A stretch of 64,000 bases of DNA, taken from Micromonospora pisi (GTDB lineage: Bacteria; Actinomycetota; Actinomycetes; Mycobacteriales; Micromonosporaceae). The position numbers and the translations under genes are program-made. The notes beneath the pieces are model-generated. The model was given only the letters and a program-made list of their open reading frames with translations. It was not told the origin of the DNA and made no database searches. Below, one piece after another: positions 16,818-26,701 of this stretch. The stretch lies in NCBI RefSeq assembly GCF_003633685.1, contig NZ_RBKT01000001.1:4154001-4218000 (forward strand). Reading direction: 5' to 3'. The number at the start of each line of letters is the position of its first letter. The stretch's first letter is position 1.

Positions 16818-17321
16818 GTGACAGCGACCGACGAGCTAGCCGACGACCCCAGGATCACGGCGCTGGGGCTGCTCATGGAGGTGCATGCCGGGCTCAGTGC
16901 CCGGTTCGCCGCCCAGTTCGACGAGCACGGGTTGTCGACGGTCGAGTTCGAGGTGTTGATGCGCCTGACCCGTTCTCCGGAGCAGCGGCTGCGGATGAGC
17001 GATCTCGCCGCCCAGACGTCACTTTCCACGAGCGGGGTGACCCGCGTGGTCGACCGGATGGAGCGAGGTGGGCTGCTCCGCCGTCACTCCTGTCCCTCCG
17101 ACCGGCGCAGCCTGTACGCGGTGGTGACCGAGGCGGGCGTGACCCGACTCGACGAGACCCTGCCGGGGCACCTTGAGCTGATCGAGCGGTGGTTCACCTC
17201 GCGACTCGAACCGGAAGCGCTGCGGATCCTGCTCAGCTCGCTACGGATCGTCAGGGACGCGGTCAACCCGGACGCCACCGCCGGAGGCAGCGGCGTGGGT
17301 GACGCCTCCGTCAGCCCCTGA
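16818..17321 (+). CDS. MarR-family transcriptional regulator
   Basis: 167-aa winged-helix regulator. The DNA-binding region runs about 40-105: STVEFEVLMRLTRSPEQRLR, DLAAQTSLSTSGVTRVVDRM, then the wing with DRRSLYAVVTEAG. The GTG at 16818 follows TAGGAT by 6 nt, so its message may be leaderless. It is divergent from yceI and probably controls that gene and itself. The last 20 residues are Gly/Ala-rich and disordered. MarR proteins usually release DNA upon binding phenolic ligands or oxidation; the single Cys in RRHSCPSD next to the wing is a possible redox sensor (inference). Confidence 0.9.
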   Translation: MTATDELADDPRITALGLLMEVHAGLSARFAAQFDEHGLSTVEFEVLMRLTRSPEQRLRMSDLAAQTSLSTSGVTRVVDRMERGGLLRRHSCPSDRRSLYAVVTEAGVTRLDETLPGHLELIERWFTSRLEPEALRILLSSLRIVRDAVNPDATAGGSGVGDASVSP

Positions 17322-17429
17322 TCCCGCCCCCTTGGGCGCCCTGCCCCGCACCACTGGCGATGGTCAGGTCGAGTGTCCGTTCGCCGGATCGCGCGACCGG
17401 CAGAAAAACCGGCAGAAGTCATTCGCGTA

Positions 17430-17468
17430 CTGAGGTGTTTACCCCCTATTTCTGGACAAACACCTCAG
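17430..17468. terminator. Hairpin between convergent marR and the STAND regulator
   Basis: CTGAGGTGTTT (17430-17440) and AAACACCTCAG (17458-17468) pair perfectly with a 17-nt loop. It lies 9 bp before the leftward stop codon and can serve both directions. Confidence 0.7.
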
Positions 17469-17477
17469 CCAGTCGTA

Positions 17478-20207
17478 CTAGTGTCCATCGAACGGGGGCT
17501 CCGGGGGGAGTGGCGCGAGCGGGAGTACGTGAGGGGCTGTCGGGGGGCAGTCCCGCTCGCGCCACACCGGAGCCTCCTCCACCGAGGCGAGCGTCACCCG
17601 CTCCCGGGGCAACAGCGTGACCGCCCCCTCCCGGCAGACCCGGTCCACCCGGGCCAGCGACATCTTCCGCAGGACCGGGTCGTCGGTGGTGGCGATCAAC
17701 CCCACCAGCGCCTCCGCCGCACCACGCAGGTCACGGCCCCCGGCGTACGCACTCGCCGCCGCCGCGTACCACTCGACCGCCCACTCCCGGTCGGACCGCT
17801 GCACCGCCAGGATCGCCTCGATCAGCGCACAGGTCCCGTCGTCACTGCCGCCGCCACGTCCACCGGCCAGGGGCCGCCCCAGGTCCAGCAGGTCGCCATC
17901 CGGTCGGGCTTCCGGCGGAGCGGCCACCGCGACCGCCGCGACCGCGCTGGCCCGCAACTCCGCCAGCACCGCCGCCGCCTCGACCAGCCTGCCCTCCTGT
18001 GCCAGAGCCAGTCCGACCGTACCGAGCACCTGCCGGCGGTGCGCGGGATCGCCGAACTCGGTCAACGCGGCGAGCACCCGCCGTCCCTGGTTCACCGCGT
18101 CGGCGTACCGGCCGTCGAGCCGGGCCACCTCGGCGAGGTTCGCCCGCGCCAACGCCCGCAACCGATCGTCCCCACACTCCGCACCGAGCAGATCCATCGC
18201 GGCCAGCCGTCGACGGGCGGCCGGCAGGTTCGCCCCCCGGATCTCGTGCCAGGTCAGGTAGTGCTGGGCCACCGCCATGTCCCGCGCCCGTCGGTGACGA
18301 CCGGCCAGGATCAGCATCATCTCGCCCAGCCGCCGCGCCTCGCCGTACCCGCCGGCCGCCGTCCACAACCCACAGAGCACTCCGAGCGCGGCTAGTTCAC
18401 CACCGACGTCGCGGTTGTCCTGGAACCAGTCCAGCGCCGCCCGCGCGGCAGCGAGTTCCTGCGGGCCGGCACCGTGCGCGGCGGCGAGCTGTGCCACTCC
18501 GACCCGAGCCCAGGCCCGCACCGCCGGGTCGGCCTGCAGGGTACGAGGATCGTCCAGCAGCCGGCGCAGCCACTGCCGCCCGGCGACGTCCCGTCCGCGA
18601 AACCGCCACCAGCGGGCCAGACTCGCGGCCAGACGCAATGCGGTGTGCGGATCGTCGGTGGCCGCATGGGCCAGTGCCGCCCAGAGGTCACTGGAGATCT
18701 CGTCCAGGCGCCGTACCGCCACCGCGAGGTTCGGCCCGCTCAGCTCGGGCACGGCACGGGCGGCCAGGCCGGCGAAGACCTGGGCGTGCCGCCGCCGGAT
18801 CCCCGTCTGCTCGCCCTCGGCCGCTGCCGCCTCGGCGGCGAAGTCACGCACCACGTCCACCAGGCGGAACCGGAACGGGCCGCGCCCACGGGAGCTGAGC
18901 AGGCCGAGCGCGAGCAGCCGGTCGAGCAACGGCACCGGGTCGCCGGGCAACTGCCGCCCGGACCTGTCGCACTCGCCGGTCAGCATCGCCTCGGCCAGCT
19001 CGACCGACCAACGGTTCCGAAAGGCGGAGAGCCGGCGCAGGGCGGCCCGGTCGTCCGGGTCGAGCAACCGGTACGAGGCCGCCACCGCGTCCCGCAGCGT
19101 CACCGCGACCGCCTCGTGCACCGCAGCCGGTCGGGCGAGGTCGAGCACCCGGTCCCCGTACCGCTCCAGGATCCCGTTCAGGTCCAGGATGCCGCCGCGC
19201 GCCGCCGCGAGTTCGAGCGCGAGCGGCAGGCCGCCGAGGCGGCGGACCAGGGTCAACAGCGCCCCCGTCTCCTCCGGCTGCGGCGGCTCACGGCGGACCT
19301 GGCGCAGCCGGGCCAGGAACAGCTCCACAGCCGGGTAGTGCTCGATCTCGGCCAGTTCGGCCGGAGCGTCCGGAGGTGGCACCTCCAGGGGCGCGACCGG
19401 CCAGACCCGTTCGTCGGAGAGCCCCACCGGGTGACGACCGGTGGCCAGCACCCGCAACGTCGGTGACCCGGCGGTCAGCCGGTGCAGTGCCTCAGCGACC
19501 GCGCTCGGCGCCCGCTCCACCGCGTCGACCAGTAACAGCGACGGCGCACCGGCCAGCCGGGCGGTGAGATCCTGGGCCCGTCCCACCCCGAACACGGTGG
19601 CCACCGCCGAGAGCACGTCGCCCTCGGTGGAGAGGTCGGTGACCACGATGCCGGCCACCCCGCCCGGATGTTCCTCGGTGACCCGGTCGGCGACAGCGAG
19701 AGCCAGCGCCGTCTTGCCCACCCCGGCGAGTCCCACCAGGCTCACCACCGCCGGCGCCGCCCCGGTGCCGCCGGTGAGAAGTGCGGCCAGTTCCGGCACC
19801 TCGACGTCCCGGCCGACCAGTGCCCCCGGCGCCGGCAGGCCGAGTCCGGTCGCTGCCCGGCCGTTCGAGGATCCCGGTGGCATACCGGAGACCACCGCCC
19901 GTGGCCCCGCCGCCGGTACGACAGCCGTACCCGGCCCGGACTCCGGAGCAGCCGCTCCCTGGCCCCGGGCCGAGGCGATGAACTCGGCGCGCTCGGCGCC
20001 GACCAGTCCCAGCGCGGTGGCGAGCAGCTCGACGGTCGTCCTTTGTGGACGCTGTGCGTGGCCGCGCTCCAGGTCCCGGACCGTACGCACCCCGACGCAC
20101 GCGCGCACGGCAAGGTCGGCCTGGGTCAAACCGACCGCCCGGCGCCGGGCGCGCAGCAGGTCGGGGAACGGGGCCGAGCCCCGCTCAGACCCATGATCCG
20201 GAGCCAT
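17478..20207 (-). CDS. HTH-STAND ATPase-TPR transcriptional regulator
   Basis: 909-aa multidomain switch protein. An N-terminal XRE-type HTH (about 14-70: LRARRRAVGLTQADLAVRA, RTVRDLERGH) is followed by an Ala/Pro-rich linker. An NB-ARC/STAND ATPase has Walker A GLAGVGKTALA (about 158-168), Walker B SLLLVDAVE and the sensor VLATGRHPVG. A winged-helix region (LSAFRNRWSVELAEAMLTG) and a long TPR-like half (about 500-900) complete it. Such AfsR/GutR-like proteins oligomerise on ATP and ligand binding to regulate antibiotic or stress genes. The start at 20207 lies just before the HTH. Lone gene; the target is unknown. The adjacent MMPL transporter on the same strand is a candidate. Confidence 0.85.
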   Translation of the reverse strand: MAPDHGSERGSAPFPDLLRARRRAVGLTQADLAVRACVGVRTVRDLERGHAQRPQRTTVELLATALGLVGAERAEFIASARGQGAAAPESGPGTAVVPAAGPRAVVSGMPPGSSNGRAATGLGLPAPGALVGRDVEVPELAALLTGGTGAAPAVVSLVGLAGVGKTALALAVADRVTEEHPGGVAGIVVTDLSTEGDVLSAVATVFGVGRAQDLTARLAGAPSLLLVDAVERAPSAVAEALHRLTAGSPTLRVLATGRHPVGLSDERVWPVAPLEVPPPDAPAELAEIEHYPAVELFLARLRQVRREPPQPEETGALLTLVRRLGGLPLALELAAARGGILDLNGILERYGDRVLDLARPAAVHEAVAVTLRDAVAASYRLLDPDDRAALRRLSAFRNRWSVELAEAMLTGECDRSGRQLPGDPVPLLDRLLALGLLSSRGRGPFRFRLVDVVRDFAAEAAAAEGEQTGIRRRHAQVFAGLAARAVPELSGPNLAVAVRRLDEISSDLWAALAHAATDDPHTALRLAASLARWWRFRGRDVAGRQWLRRLLDDPRTLQADPAVRAWARVGVAQLAAAHGAGPQELAAARAALDWFQDNRDVGGELAALGVLCGLWTAAGGYGEARRLGEMMLILAGRHRRARDMAVAQHYLTWHEIRGANLPAARRRLAAMDLLGAECGDDRLRALARANLAEVARLDGRYADAVNQGRRVLAALTEFGDPAHRRQVLGTVGLALAQEGRLVEAAAVLAELRASAVAAVAVAAPPEARPDGDLLDLGRPLAGGRGGGSDDGTCALIEAILAVQRSDREWAVEWYAAAASAYAGGRDLRGAAEALVGLIATTDDPVLRKMSLARVDRVCREGAVTLLPRERVTLASVEEAPVWRERDCPPTAPHVLPLAPLPPEPPFDGH

Positions 20208-20316
20208 GGGCTGGAAGAGTACGCACAGCACCGGTCGGTGGGCAGCCATCCGTCAGGGTGCCGACGGGGAATGCACCGGATACCCGACAGTTACCGCCAC
20301 AGATGTCGTGACACTG

Positions 20317-22584
20317 TCAGTTTCGAGTCAGGAACAGGTCAGCCTCGGCCGGCGCCACCTCGGCCGGCCGCACCGACCACCGCTCGTGCAGCCGGCGCAG
20401 CGGTCCCGGCGCCCACCAGTTCCACTCGCCGAGCAGGCTCATCATCGCCGGCAGCAGCAGTCCGCGTACCAGGGTCACGTCCAGGATCACCGCGACCGCG
20501 AGCCCGAACCCGATCTCCTTGACCGCCGTCAGGTCGCCGAGCAGGAACCCGAGGAAGACGATCACGATGCAGACCGCGGCGGCGGTCACCACCGGCCCGG
20601 TACGGCTGATCCCCGTCAGCACCGCGCGCCGACCGGCACTCGCCCGACCCGCCGCCGTCCGCTGTGCCGGGAACCGCCCCCACTCCTCCCGGATCCGGGC
20701 GAGCAGGAAGACCTCGTAGTCCATCGAGAGCCCGTACACGAAGACAAAGAGCAGGATCGGGGTGGTCAGGTCGATCGCACCCCACGATTCCACCCCGAGC
20801 AGGGTGGCGCCCCACCCCCACTGGAAGACCACCACCAGGACGCCGAGCGTGGCGAGCAGGGTCAACGCGTTCATCAGCAGCGCCTTGACCGGGATGACCA
20901 CCGACCCGGTGAGCCCGAACAACAGCACCATCGTGACCAGCAGCAGCACCAGTACCGCCAGCGGCAACCGCCGCGCCACCGACTCCTGGTAGTCGACCAG
21001 TTCGGCGGCGGCGCCACCGACCAGCAGCGGAATCGTCGAGTCGAGATCGCGTACCGCCCGGACCAGTTCGCGTGACTCGGGCCCGCCGGTCACCCCCTCC
21101 GGCGTCACGTCGATCACCAGCGCGTTGCCCGGCACGTCCGGGCGCGGCTGCATCTGGATCACGTTCGGCAGCCGGTTCAGTTCGTTCATCAGGTCACGTA
21201 CCTCGGCCGTGGCCGGGTCGGCGCTGGCCACCACAACCACCGGTTGCGCCCGCCCCGCCTCGAAATCACGCAACAGCACGTCGTGCACCTGCCGTGCCTC
21301 CATGCCGGCCGGCAACGACCGCGCGTCGGAGTTGGCCAGGTTGGCATCGAGCAGAAACGGGAGAGCGAGCAGGAGCAGCGCGGCGGAGACGGTCGCCGCC
21401 ACCGGTCCGGGCCGGGACTGGGCGTACGCGGCCAGTCGGGCGAGCAGCCCACCGGCGACCGGCTCCGCAGGCGTACGGCCGGCGCTCGGCGTACCCGGAT
21501 GCGACGTGGAACGACCACGGCGGACCAGACCGCCGACGGCGCCCACCACGCGGGTGATCCGGTTCCGCTCGCCGAGGGTCGGAATCCGCCGATGGGCCAC
21601 CGCGATCAGCGCCGGTACGGCCGTGAGCCCGGCCAGCGTGGCGACCACCACGACCAACGCCCCGCCCAGCGCCATCGACGCGAGCAGCGGCTCCGCGAAG
21701 ACATACAGTCCGGTCATCGCCGACGCCACCGCCAGCCCCGAGATCAGCACCGCGCGACCGGCGGTGGCCAGGGTACGGGCGAGCAGGTCCGCCGGCTCGG
21801 CGGACGGGTCGACGGCCCGCTCCTCCCGGAACCGGAACAGCAGCAGCAGCGCGTAGTCCACGGTCAGACCGATGCCGAGCAGGGTGACCACGTTGACGGT
21901 GAACTCGCCGACCTCGGTCACCGAGGCGAGTCCGAGCAGCCCGAGCAGGGTCACCGCCACTGCCGCGAGCGCCGCCAGCAGCGGGATCGCACCGGCCAGC
22001 ACGCCACCGACGATCACCACCAGCGCGGCCAGGAGTACGACCAGCGCGATCGACTCACCCACCGCCGCGTCCCGGATCGCCTGTTCGGCGAAGGCGCGCT
22101 CGGCCAGCTGCTCGCCACCGACCAGCACCTGCGGCGCGTCGATCCGGTGCAGAAGCTCGGCCACCCGGTCCTCGACCCGCTCCCGCTCGGCGTCCGGCTG
22201 CCCGTCGACCAACTCCACCCGGACCATCGTGCTGCGGTTGTCCGCGCCGATCCGGCCCCCCGGCGTGTTGTAGAGATCTTCGACGTCGGCGACCCCGGGC
22301 AGGGCACGGAGCTCCGCGGAGATCTTCGTGACGCTCTCCACCAGCGGCGGGTCGTACGGGTCCCGGTCCCGGACCACCGCCACCACCAGCGGCCCCTCGG
22401 GCAGCAACTGGTCGATCCGGGCCTGGGCGCGCTGCGACTCGACCTCGGGTCGCAGGTTGTCGGTACTGGACAGCCGGTCGAAGACCGATCCGCCGAGGGT
22501 GGCGCCGGCGATCACGAGGATGAGCCACGCGCCCAGCACGGGCCAGCGCCCGCGCCACATCGAGCGCCCGAGTGCAGCGAGCAT
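20317..22584 (-). CDS. MMPL-family RND transporter
   Basis: 755-aa inner-membrane exporter of the MMPL/RND superfamily, with two 6-TM halves and two extracellular porter loops. The first TM helix lies near 15-35. The proton-relay motifs GIGLTVDYALLLLFRFREE (first half) and FVYGLSMDYEVFLLARIREE (second half) are intact, with the Asp-Tyr pairs required for proton translocation. Family members export lipids, siderophores or antibiotics; the substrate cannot be assigned. No adaptor or accessory protein is adjacent. It is 109 bp upstream of the STAND regulator, in the same direction. Confidence 0.92.
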   Translation of the reverse strand: MLAALGRSMWRGRWPVLGAWLILVIAGATLGGSVFDRLSSTDNLRPEVESQRAQARIDQLLPEGPLVVAVVRDRDPYDPPLVESVTKISAELRALPGVADVEDLYNTPGGRIGADNRSTMVRVELVDGQPDAERERVEDRVAELLHRIDAPQVLVGGEQLAERAFAEQAIRDAAVGESIALVVLLAALVVIVGGVLAGAIPLLAALAAVAVTLLGLLGLASVTEVGEFTVNVVTLLGIGLTVDYALLLLFRFREERAVDPSAEPADLLARTLATAGRAVLISGLAVASAMTGLYVFAEPLLASMALGGALVVVVATLAGLTAVPALIAVAHRRIPTLGERNRITRVVGAVGGLVRRGRSTSHPGTPSAGRTPAEPVAGGLLARLAAYAQSRPGPVAATVSAALLLLALPFLLDANLANSDARSLPAGMEARQVHDVLLRDFEAGRAQPVVVVASADPATAEVRDLMNELNRLPNVIQMQPRPDVPGNALVIDVTPEGVTGGPESRELVRAVRDLDSTIPLLVGGAAAELVDYQESVARRLPLAVLVLLLVTMVLLFGLTGSVVIPVKALLMNALTLLATLGVLVVVFQWGWGATLLGVESWGAIDLTTPILLFVFVYGLSMDYEVFLLARIREEWGRFPAQRTAAGRASAGRRAVLTGISRTGPVVTAAAVCIVIVFLGFLLGDLTAVKEIGFGLAVAVILDVTLVRGLLLPAMMSLLGEWNWWAPGPLRRLHERWSVRPAEVAPAEADLFLTRN

Positions 22585-22692
22585 GACCGAGACCTCCCAG
22601 GCGGCGGCCGTACAGCCGCTTTGCGCATGTGTCCCGTCGATGCAAGCACCCGCCGGATCACCGCGCCAGCCCGCAACCGGTCAGTCCGAACG

Positions 22693-22742
22693 TCCGATTC
22701 GCGCATCCTGCCCGGTCACCCGGTCGGGATGCGCGAATCGGA
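22693..22742 (-). terminator. 16-bp hairpin closing the leucine-catabolism operon
   Basis: TCCGATTCGCGCATCC (22693-22708) pairs exactly with the segment at 22727-22742, loop 18 nt. It begins 24 nt downstream of the acyl-CoA dehydrogenase stop on the leftward strand. Confidence 0.85.
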
Positions 22743-22765
22743 GCGCTGTCAGCGGCAGGGCGGAA

Positions 22766-23914
22766 TCACAGGCCGAGGTCGCGGGCAATGATCATGCGCT
22801 GCACCTCGGAGGTCCCCTCACCGATCTCCAGGATCTTCGAGTCACGCCAGAACCGGGCCACCGGGAACTCGTTCATGAAGCCGTAGCCGCCGTGGATCTG
22901 GGTCGCCTCGCGAGCGTTGTCCACCGCGCTCTCGCTGGCGTACAGCTTGGCGATCGCGGCCTGGCGCTTGAAGTCCTCGCCGGCCAGCATCCGCGCGGCG
23001 GCGTCGTAGTACGCCAGTCGGGCCATGTGCGCGCGCAGCTCCATGTCGGCGATCTTGAACTGGATCGCCTGGTTCTTCGCGATCGGCTGGCCGAACGCGT
23101 GCCGCTCCTTGGCGTACCGGATGGACTCGTCGACACAGCCCTGGGCCAGCCCCACCGCCAGCGCGGCGATCGCGATCCGACCCTCGTCGAGGATCTGGAG
23201 GAACTGGGCGAAGCCGCGACCACGCGCACCGAGCAGGTTCGCCGCCGGCACCCGGCAGTCGTCGAAGGTCAGCTCATGGGTGTCCGAGGCGCACCAGCCC
23301 ACCTTGGAGTAACCGGGGGCCACCGTGAAACCGGGCGTCCCGGACGGGACGATGATGGTGGAGAGCTCCTTCGAACCGTCCTCCTTCGTCCCCGTCACCG
23401 CGGTCACCGTCACCAGCGCGGTGATGTCGGTCCCCGAGTTCGTGATGAACGCCTTCGACCCGTTGATCACCCACTCGTCGCCGTCCAGTACCGCTCGGGT
23501 CTGGGTGCCGCCAGCGTCCGATCCGGTGCCCGGCTCGGTCAGACCGAACCCGGCCAGCGCCTCACCGGTGAGCAGCTTCGGCAGCCACTCCGCCTTCTGC
23601 GCCTCGGTACCGAACCGGAAGATCGGCATCGCGCCGAGCGAGATCGCCGCCTCCAGGGTGATCGCCACACTGGAGTCGACCCGGGCCAACTCCTCCAGGG
23701 TGAGGCAGAGCGCGAAGTAGTCGCCACCCATGCCGCCCCGCTCCTCCGGGAAGGGGAGCCCGAACAGCCCCATCTTGCCCATCTCCCGGATCACCTCGTA
23801 CGGGAAGGTGTGCCGTTCGTAGTGCTCGCCAATGACCGGCGCGATCACCTCCCGGGCGAACTCCCGGACGGTCTGGCGGAGCGCCTCCTGCTCCTCGGTG
23901 AGCCGGAAGTCCAT
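22766..23914 (-). CDS. Acyl-CoA dehydrogenase (isovaleryl-CoA-like by context)
   Basis: 382-aa FAD-dependent dehydrogenase that introduces the alpha-beta double bond in an acyl-CoA. Signatures: GFGLTEPGTGSDAGGTQTRA, WVINGSKAFITNSG, the C-terminal QIHGGYGFMNEFPVARFWRD, and the catalytic Glu at about 366 in IGEGTSEVQRMI. The family length matches. It is the last gene of the run TetR, biotin carboxylase, HMG-CoA lyase, carboxyltransferase, dehydrogenase, whose set matches leucine degradation, so isovaleryl-CoA is the best guess. It is 129 nt after the carboxyltransferase gene and has its own hairpin terminator. Confidence 0.9.
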   Translation of the reverse strand: MDFRLTEEQEALRQTVREFAREVIAPVIGEHYERHTFPYEVIREMGKMGLFGLPFPEERGGMGGDYFALCLTLEELARVDSSVAITLEAAISLGAMPIFRFGTEAQKAEWLPKLLTGEALAGFGLTEPGTGSDAGGTQTRAVLDGDEWVINGSKAFITNSGTDITALVTVTAVTGTKEDGSKELSTIIVPSGTPGFTVAPGYSKVGWCASDTHELTFDDCRVPAANLLGARGRGFAQFLQILDEGRIAIAALAVGLAQGCVDESIRYAKERHAFGQPIAKNQAIQFKIADMELRAHMARLAYYDAAARMLAGEDFKRQAAIAKLYASESAVDNAREATQIHGGYGFMNEFPVARFWRDSKILEIGEGTSEVQRMIIARDLGL

Positions 23915-24043
23915 CGGTTCCTCCTCGTAGGCGGTACTGCGTGGATGACGGATGCCGTCGGCTTTGCTTATGGCTGCCGACCGGCGCGACTGTGCCGTTC
24001 GACCGGGCTGAGTGGTATGGATCAGACCGGGCTGAGCGGTGGT

Positions 24044-25576
24044 TCAGACCGGGGTGACGCCGTGCCTGCGTCGGGAGAAGTGCCGTTCCTTGCCCTTCGC
24101 CGCCGCGTACCGACGGACCAGTTCGGTCCGTAGCTCATGCGGCTCAACGATCGCGTCGATGACCAGTTCGCTGGCGAGCCGGACAATGTCGATGTCGCGC
24201 TCGTACTCGGCCCGTTTCGCGGCGACGAAGGCGGCCCGCTCGTCGGCGTCGACGATCGCGGCGATCTTGTTCGCGTAGACCGCGTTCACCGCCGCCTCGG
24301 CGCCCATCACCGCGATCTTCGCGGTGGGCAGCGCGATCGTCGCGTCCGGCTCGAAGCCGGGGCCGGCCATCGCGTAGAGGCCGGCGCCGTACGCCTTGCG
24401 CACCACCACACAGATCTTGGGTACGGTCGCCTCGGAGATCGCCGTGATCATCTTCGCGCCGTGCCGGATGATGCCCTGCTTCTCGACCGCGGTGCCGACC
24501 ATGAAACCGGGGACGTCGGACAGGAAGAGCAGCGGCACGTTGAACGCGTCGCAGAGCTGGACGAACCGGGTCGCCTTGTCCGCCGAGTCGACGAAGAGCA
24601 CCCCGCCCTTGAACATCGAGTTGTTCGCGACGACGCCGACCACCTCGCCGTTCAGCCGACCGAAGCCGATGGTCAGCTCCTTGGCCCAGAGCGCCTGGAT
24701 CTCCAGGAACGAGTCGGCGTCGAGCAGCCCCTTGACGTACCGCCGCATGTCGAACGCCTGCCGCTCGCTCGCCGGCACCAGCGCGGCCAGGTCCACCGTG
24801 GCCGGTGCGTCCACCGCCGCTACGGCCGGCGGCGCCTGCGTCCAGTTCGCCGGCAGGTAGGACAGGTAGTCGCGCACCACCTTGAGCGCGTCCGCCTCCG
24901 TCTTGCAGAGGAAGTGCCCCACGCCGGACTCGGCGCAGTGCACCCGGGCCCCGCCCATCTCCTCCAGTGTGGTCTTCTCGCCGGTCACCATCTCAACCAT
25001 GCGGTCCGAGCCGAGGTACATGCTGGCGTTGCCCTCGACCATCGCGACCACATCACAGAAGGCCGGGATGTACGCCCCGCCGGCCGCACTCGGCCCGAAG
25101 AGCGCGCAGACCTGCGGGATCGAACCGGAGGCGCGCACCTGATTCCAGAAGATCTTGCCGGCACCGCGCCGCCCGGGGAAGAGGTCCACCTGGTCGGTGA
25201 TCCTGGCCCCGGCCGAGTCGACCAGGTAGACCATCGGCATTCCGGCCGCGTACGCCCGCTCGATGATCCGAATGATCTTCTCGACCGTACGCGCACCCCA
25301 ACTGCCGGCCTTGACCGTCGAGTCGTTCGCCATCAGGCAGACCGGCCGACCGTCGATGGTCGCCTGACCGGTGACCACCCCGTCGGCGGGCAACCCGTCG
25401 GCGAGCGCGTTCGCGTACGTCCCGTCCTCTACGAAGGAGCCCTCGTCGACCAGGAGCGCGACCCGTTCCCGGGCGAAGAGCTTGCCCTTGGCCGCGTTGG
25501 CGGCGTGGTACTTCTCCGCACCGCCGGCCCGGACCCGCTTGCGTAGCTGCTCCAGTGCCTCACTGTCGAGCGTCAC
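24044..25576 (-). CDS. Acyl-CoA carboxylase beta (carboxyltransferase) subunit, methylcrotonyl-CoA-type by context
   Basis: 510-aa carboxyltransferase that transfers CO2 from carboxybiotin to an acyl-CoA. The two crotonase-like halves carry the oxyanion-hole Gly motifs: FGPSAAGGAYIPAFCD in the N-terminal half and RKAYGAGLYAMAGPG in the C-terminal half. FLSDVPGFMVGTAVEKQGI and LPTAKIAVMGAEAAVNAVY are typical of MccB/PccB proteins. It sits between HMG-CoA lyase and acyl-CoA dehydrogenase, so 3-methylcrotonyl-CoA carboxylation is the likely reaction. It needs a biotin carboxylase (encoded at 26841) and a biotinylated carrier. Confidence 0.9.
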   Translation of the reverse strand: MTLDSEALEQLRKRVRAGGAEKYHAANAAKGKLFARERVALLVDEGSFVEDGTYANALADGLPADGVVTGQATIDGRPVCLMANDSTVKAGSWGARTVEKIIRIIERAYAAGMPMVYLVDSAGARITDQVDLFPGRRGAGKIFWNQVRASGSIPQVCALFGPSAAGGAYIPAFCDVVAMVEGNASMYLGSDRMVEMVTGEKTTLEEMGGARVHCAESGVGHFLCKTEADALKVVRDYLSYLPANWTQAPPAVAAVDAPATVDLAALVPASERQAFDMRRYVKGLLDADSFLEIQALWAKELTIGFGRLNGEVVGVVANNSMFKGGVLFVDSADKATRFVQLCDAFNVPLLFLSDVPGFMVGTAVEKQGIIRHGAKMITAISEATVPKICVVVRKAYGAGLYAMAGPGFEPDATIALPTAKIAVMGAEAAVNAVYANKIAAIVDADERAAFVAAKRAEYERDIDIVRLASELVIDAIVEPHELRTELVRRYAAAKGKERHFSRRRHGVTPV

Positions 25577-25737
25577 GCCGACTCCTCACCGCGCCAACCG
25601 GCCATGCGGTCCGAGGCCCGGCCTCTCGACCGGTACCCGAATCCGCTGAACGATCGTTAGGCTAGCGCATCGAGTCGGGCCGCCGCGACCACGAACACCT
25701 GATCAACCCGCCCATCCGCCAGCGGCGTCGGGCCAGG

Positions 25738-25761
25738 GCACCGGCACCGGCACCGGCACCG
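25738..25761 (-). repeat. Four tandem copies of hexamer GCACCG at the HMG-CoA lyase 3' flank
   Basis: Uninterrupted 4 x 6 bp, ending right next to the stop codon of the lyase gene. Simple-sequence slippage is the likely origin. Confidence 0.85.
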
Positions 25762-25762
25762 G

Positions 25763-26671
25763 TCAGGCCAACCGGGTACGCGGACCCGCGCGCAACACCC
25801 CCGACGGCAACTGCCGCCCGACCAGCTTCTCGGCCAACTCCGCCACCTCGACCAACGCGTCCAGGTCGATCCCGGTGTCGATGCCCATGTCGTGCAGCAT
25901 GTGCACCACCTCCTCGGTGGCCACGTTCCCGCTCGCCCCCGGCGCGTACGGGCAGCCGCCGAGACCACCGATGCTCGCGTCGAACTCGGTGATCCCCAGC
26001 TCCAACGCCGTCAACAGGTTCGCCAACGCGGTGCCGCGCGTGTTGTGGAAATGCAGTAACACCGGAATCTCCGGCTGGCGGGTCCGGACCGCTGTTACGA
26101 GCTCACGGACGCGGCGGGGCGTACCCATTCCAGTGGTGTCACCGAACGCTACTCGATCTGCACCGTCAGCGACGACCCGGTTCACGATCCCGGCCACGCG
26201 TACCGGGTCGACGTCCCCCTCGTACGGGCAACCGAAGCTGGTCGCCACGATCACCTCGGCCGTCGCACCGGCCCCGTGCAGTAGCTCGATCAGCTCCGCG
26301 ATGTCGTCCAACGACTCGTCCGTGGACCGGTTCACGTTGCGCCGGTTGTGCGTGTCGCTGGCCGAGACCACCACCTCGATCTCGGTGAACCCGGCGGCGA
26401 GCGCCCGCTGCGCCCCGCGCGAGTTCGGCACCAGCGCCGAGTAACGCACCCCCGGTGCCCGGGTCGCCGCCGACCAGACCTGGTCCGCGTCGGCCATCTG
26501 CGGAATGGCCCTCGGGTGGACGAACGACACCGCCTCGATCCGCCGTACGCCGGTCGCGGAAAGCGCGTCGAGCAGCCGCACCTTCGCCTCGGTCGGGATC
26601 GGGTCCTCGTTCTGCAACCCGTCGCGCGGTCCGACCTCGCGGATCGACACGGCACCTGGCAGTTGACTCAT
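25763..26671 (-). CDS. Hydroxymethylglutaryl-CoA lyase
   Basis: 302-aa HMGL-like TIM-barrel lyase that cleaves HMG-CoA to acetoacetate and acetyl-CoA in the last step of leucine breakdown. Motifs: SIREVGPRDGLQNE (residues 9-22; catalytic Arg and metal Asp), EAVSFVHPRAIPQMADAD, FGCPYEGDVDP, FGDTTGMGTP, the metal-binding HFHNTRGTALANLLTALELG, and the flexible-loop signature GGLGGCPYAPGASGN with its catalytic Cys. The ATG at 26671 has GAGGTGG 5 nt upstream. The 169-bp gap before it holds a striking G-tract/hairpin structure in the transcript leader. Confidence 0.92.
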   Translation of the reverse strand: MSQLPGAVSIREVGPRDGLQNEDPIPTEAKVRLLDALSATGVRRIEAVSFVHPRAIPQMADADQVWSAATRAPGVRYSALVPNSRGAQRALAAGFTEIEVVVSASDTHNRRNVNRSTDESLDDIAELIELLHGAGATAEVIVATSFGCPYEGDVDPVRVAGIVNRVVADGADRVAFGDTTGMGTPRRVRELVTAVRTRQPEIPVLLHFHNTRGTALANLLTALELGITEFDASIGGLGGCPYAPGASGNVATEEVVHMLHDMGIDTGIDLDALVEVAELAEKLVGRQLPSGVLRAGPRTRLA

Positions 26672-26701
26672 CGGCCACCTCACTGTGACGTCACTAATCC
26701 G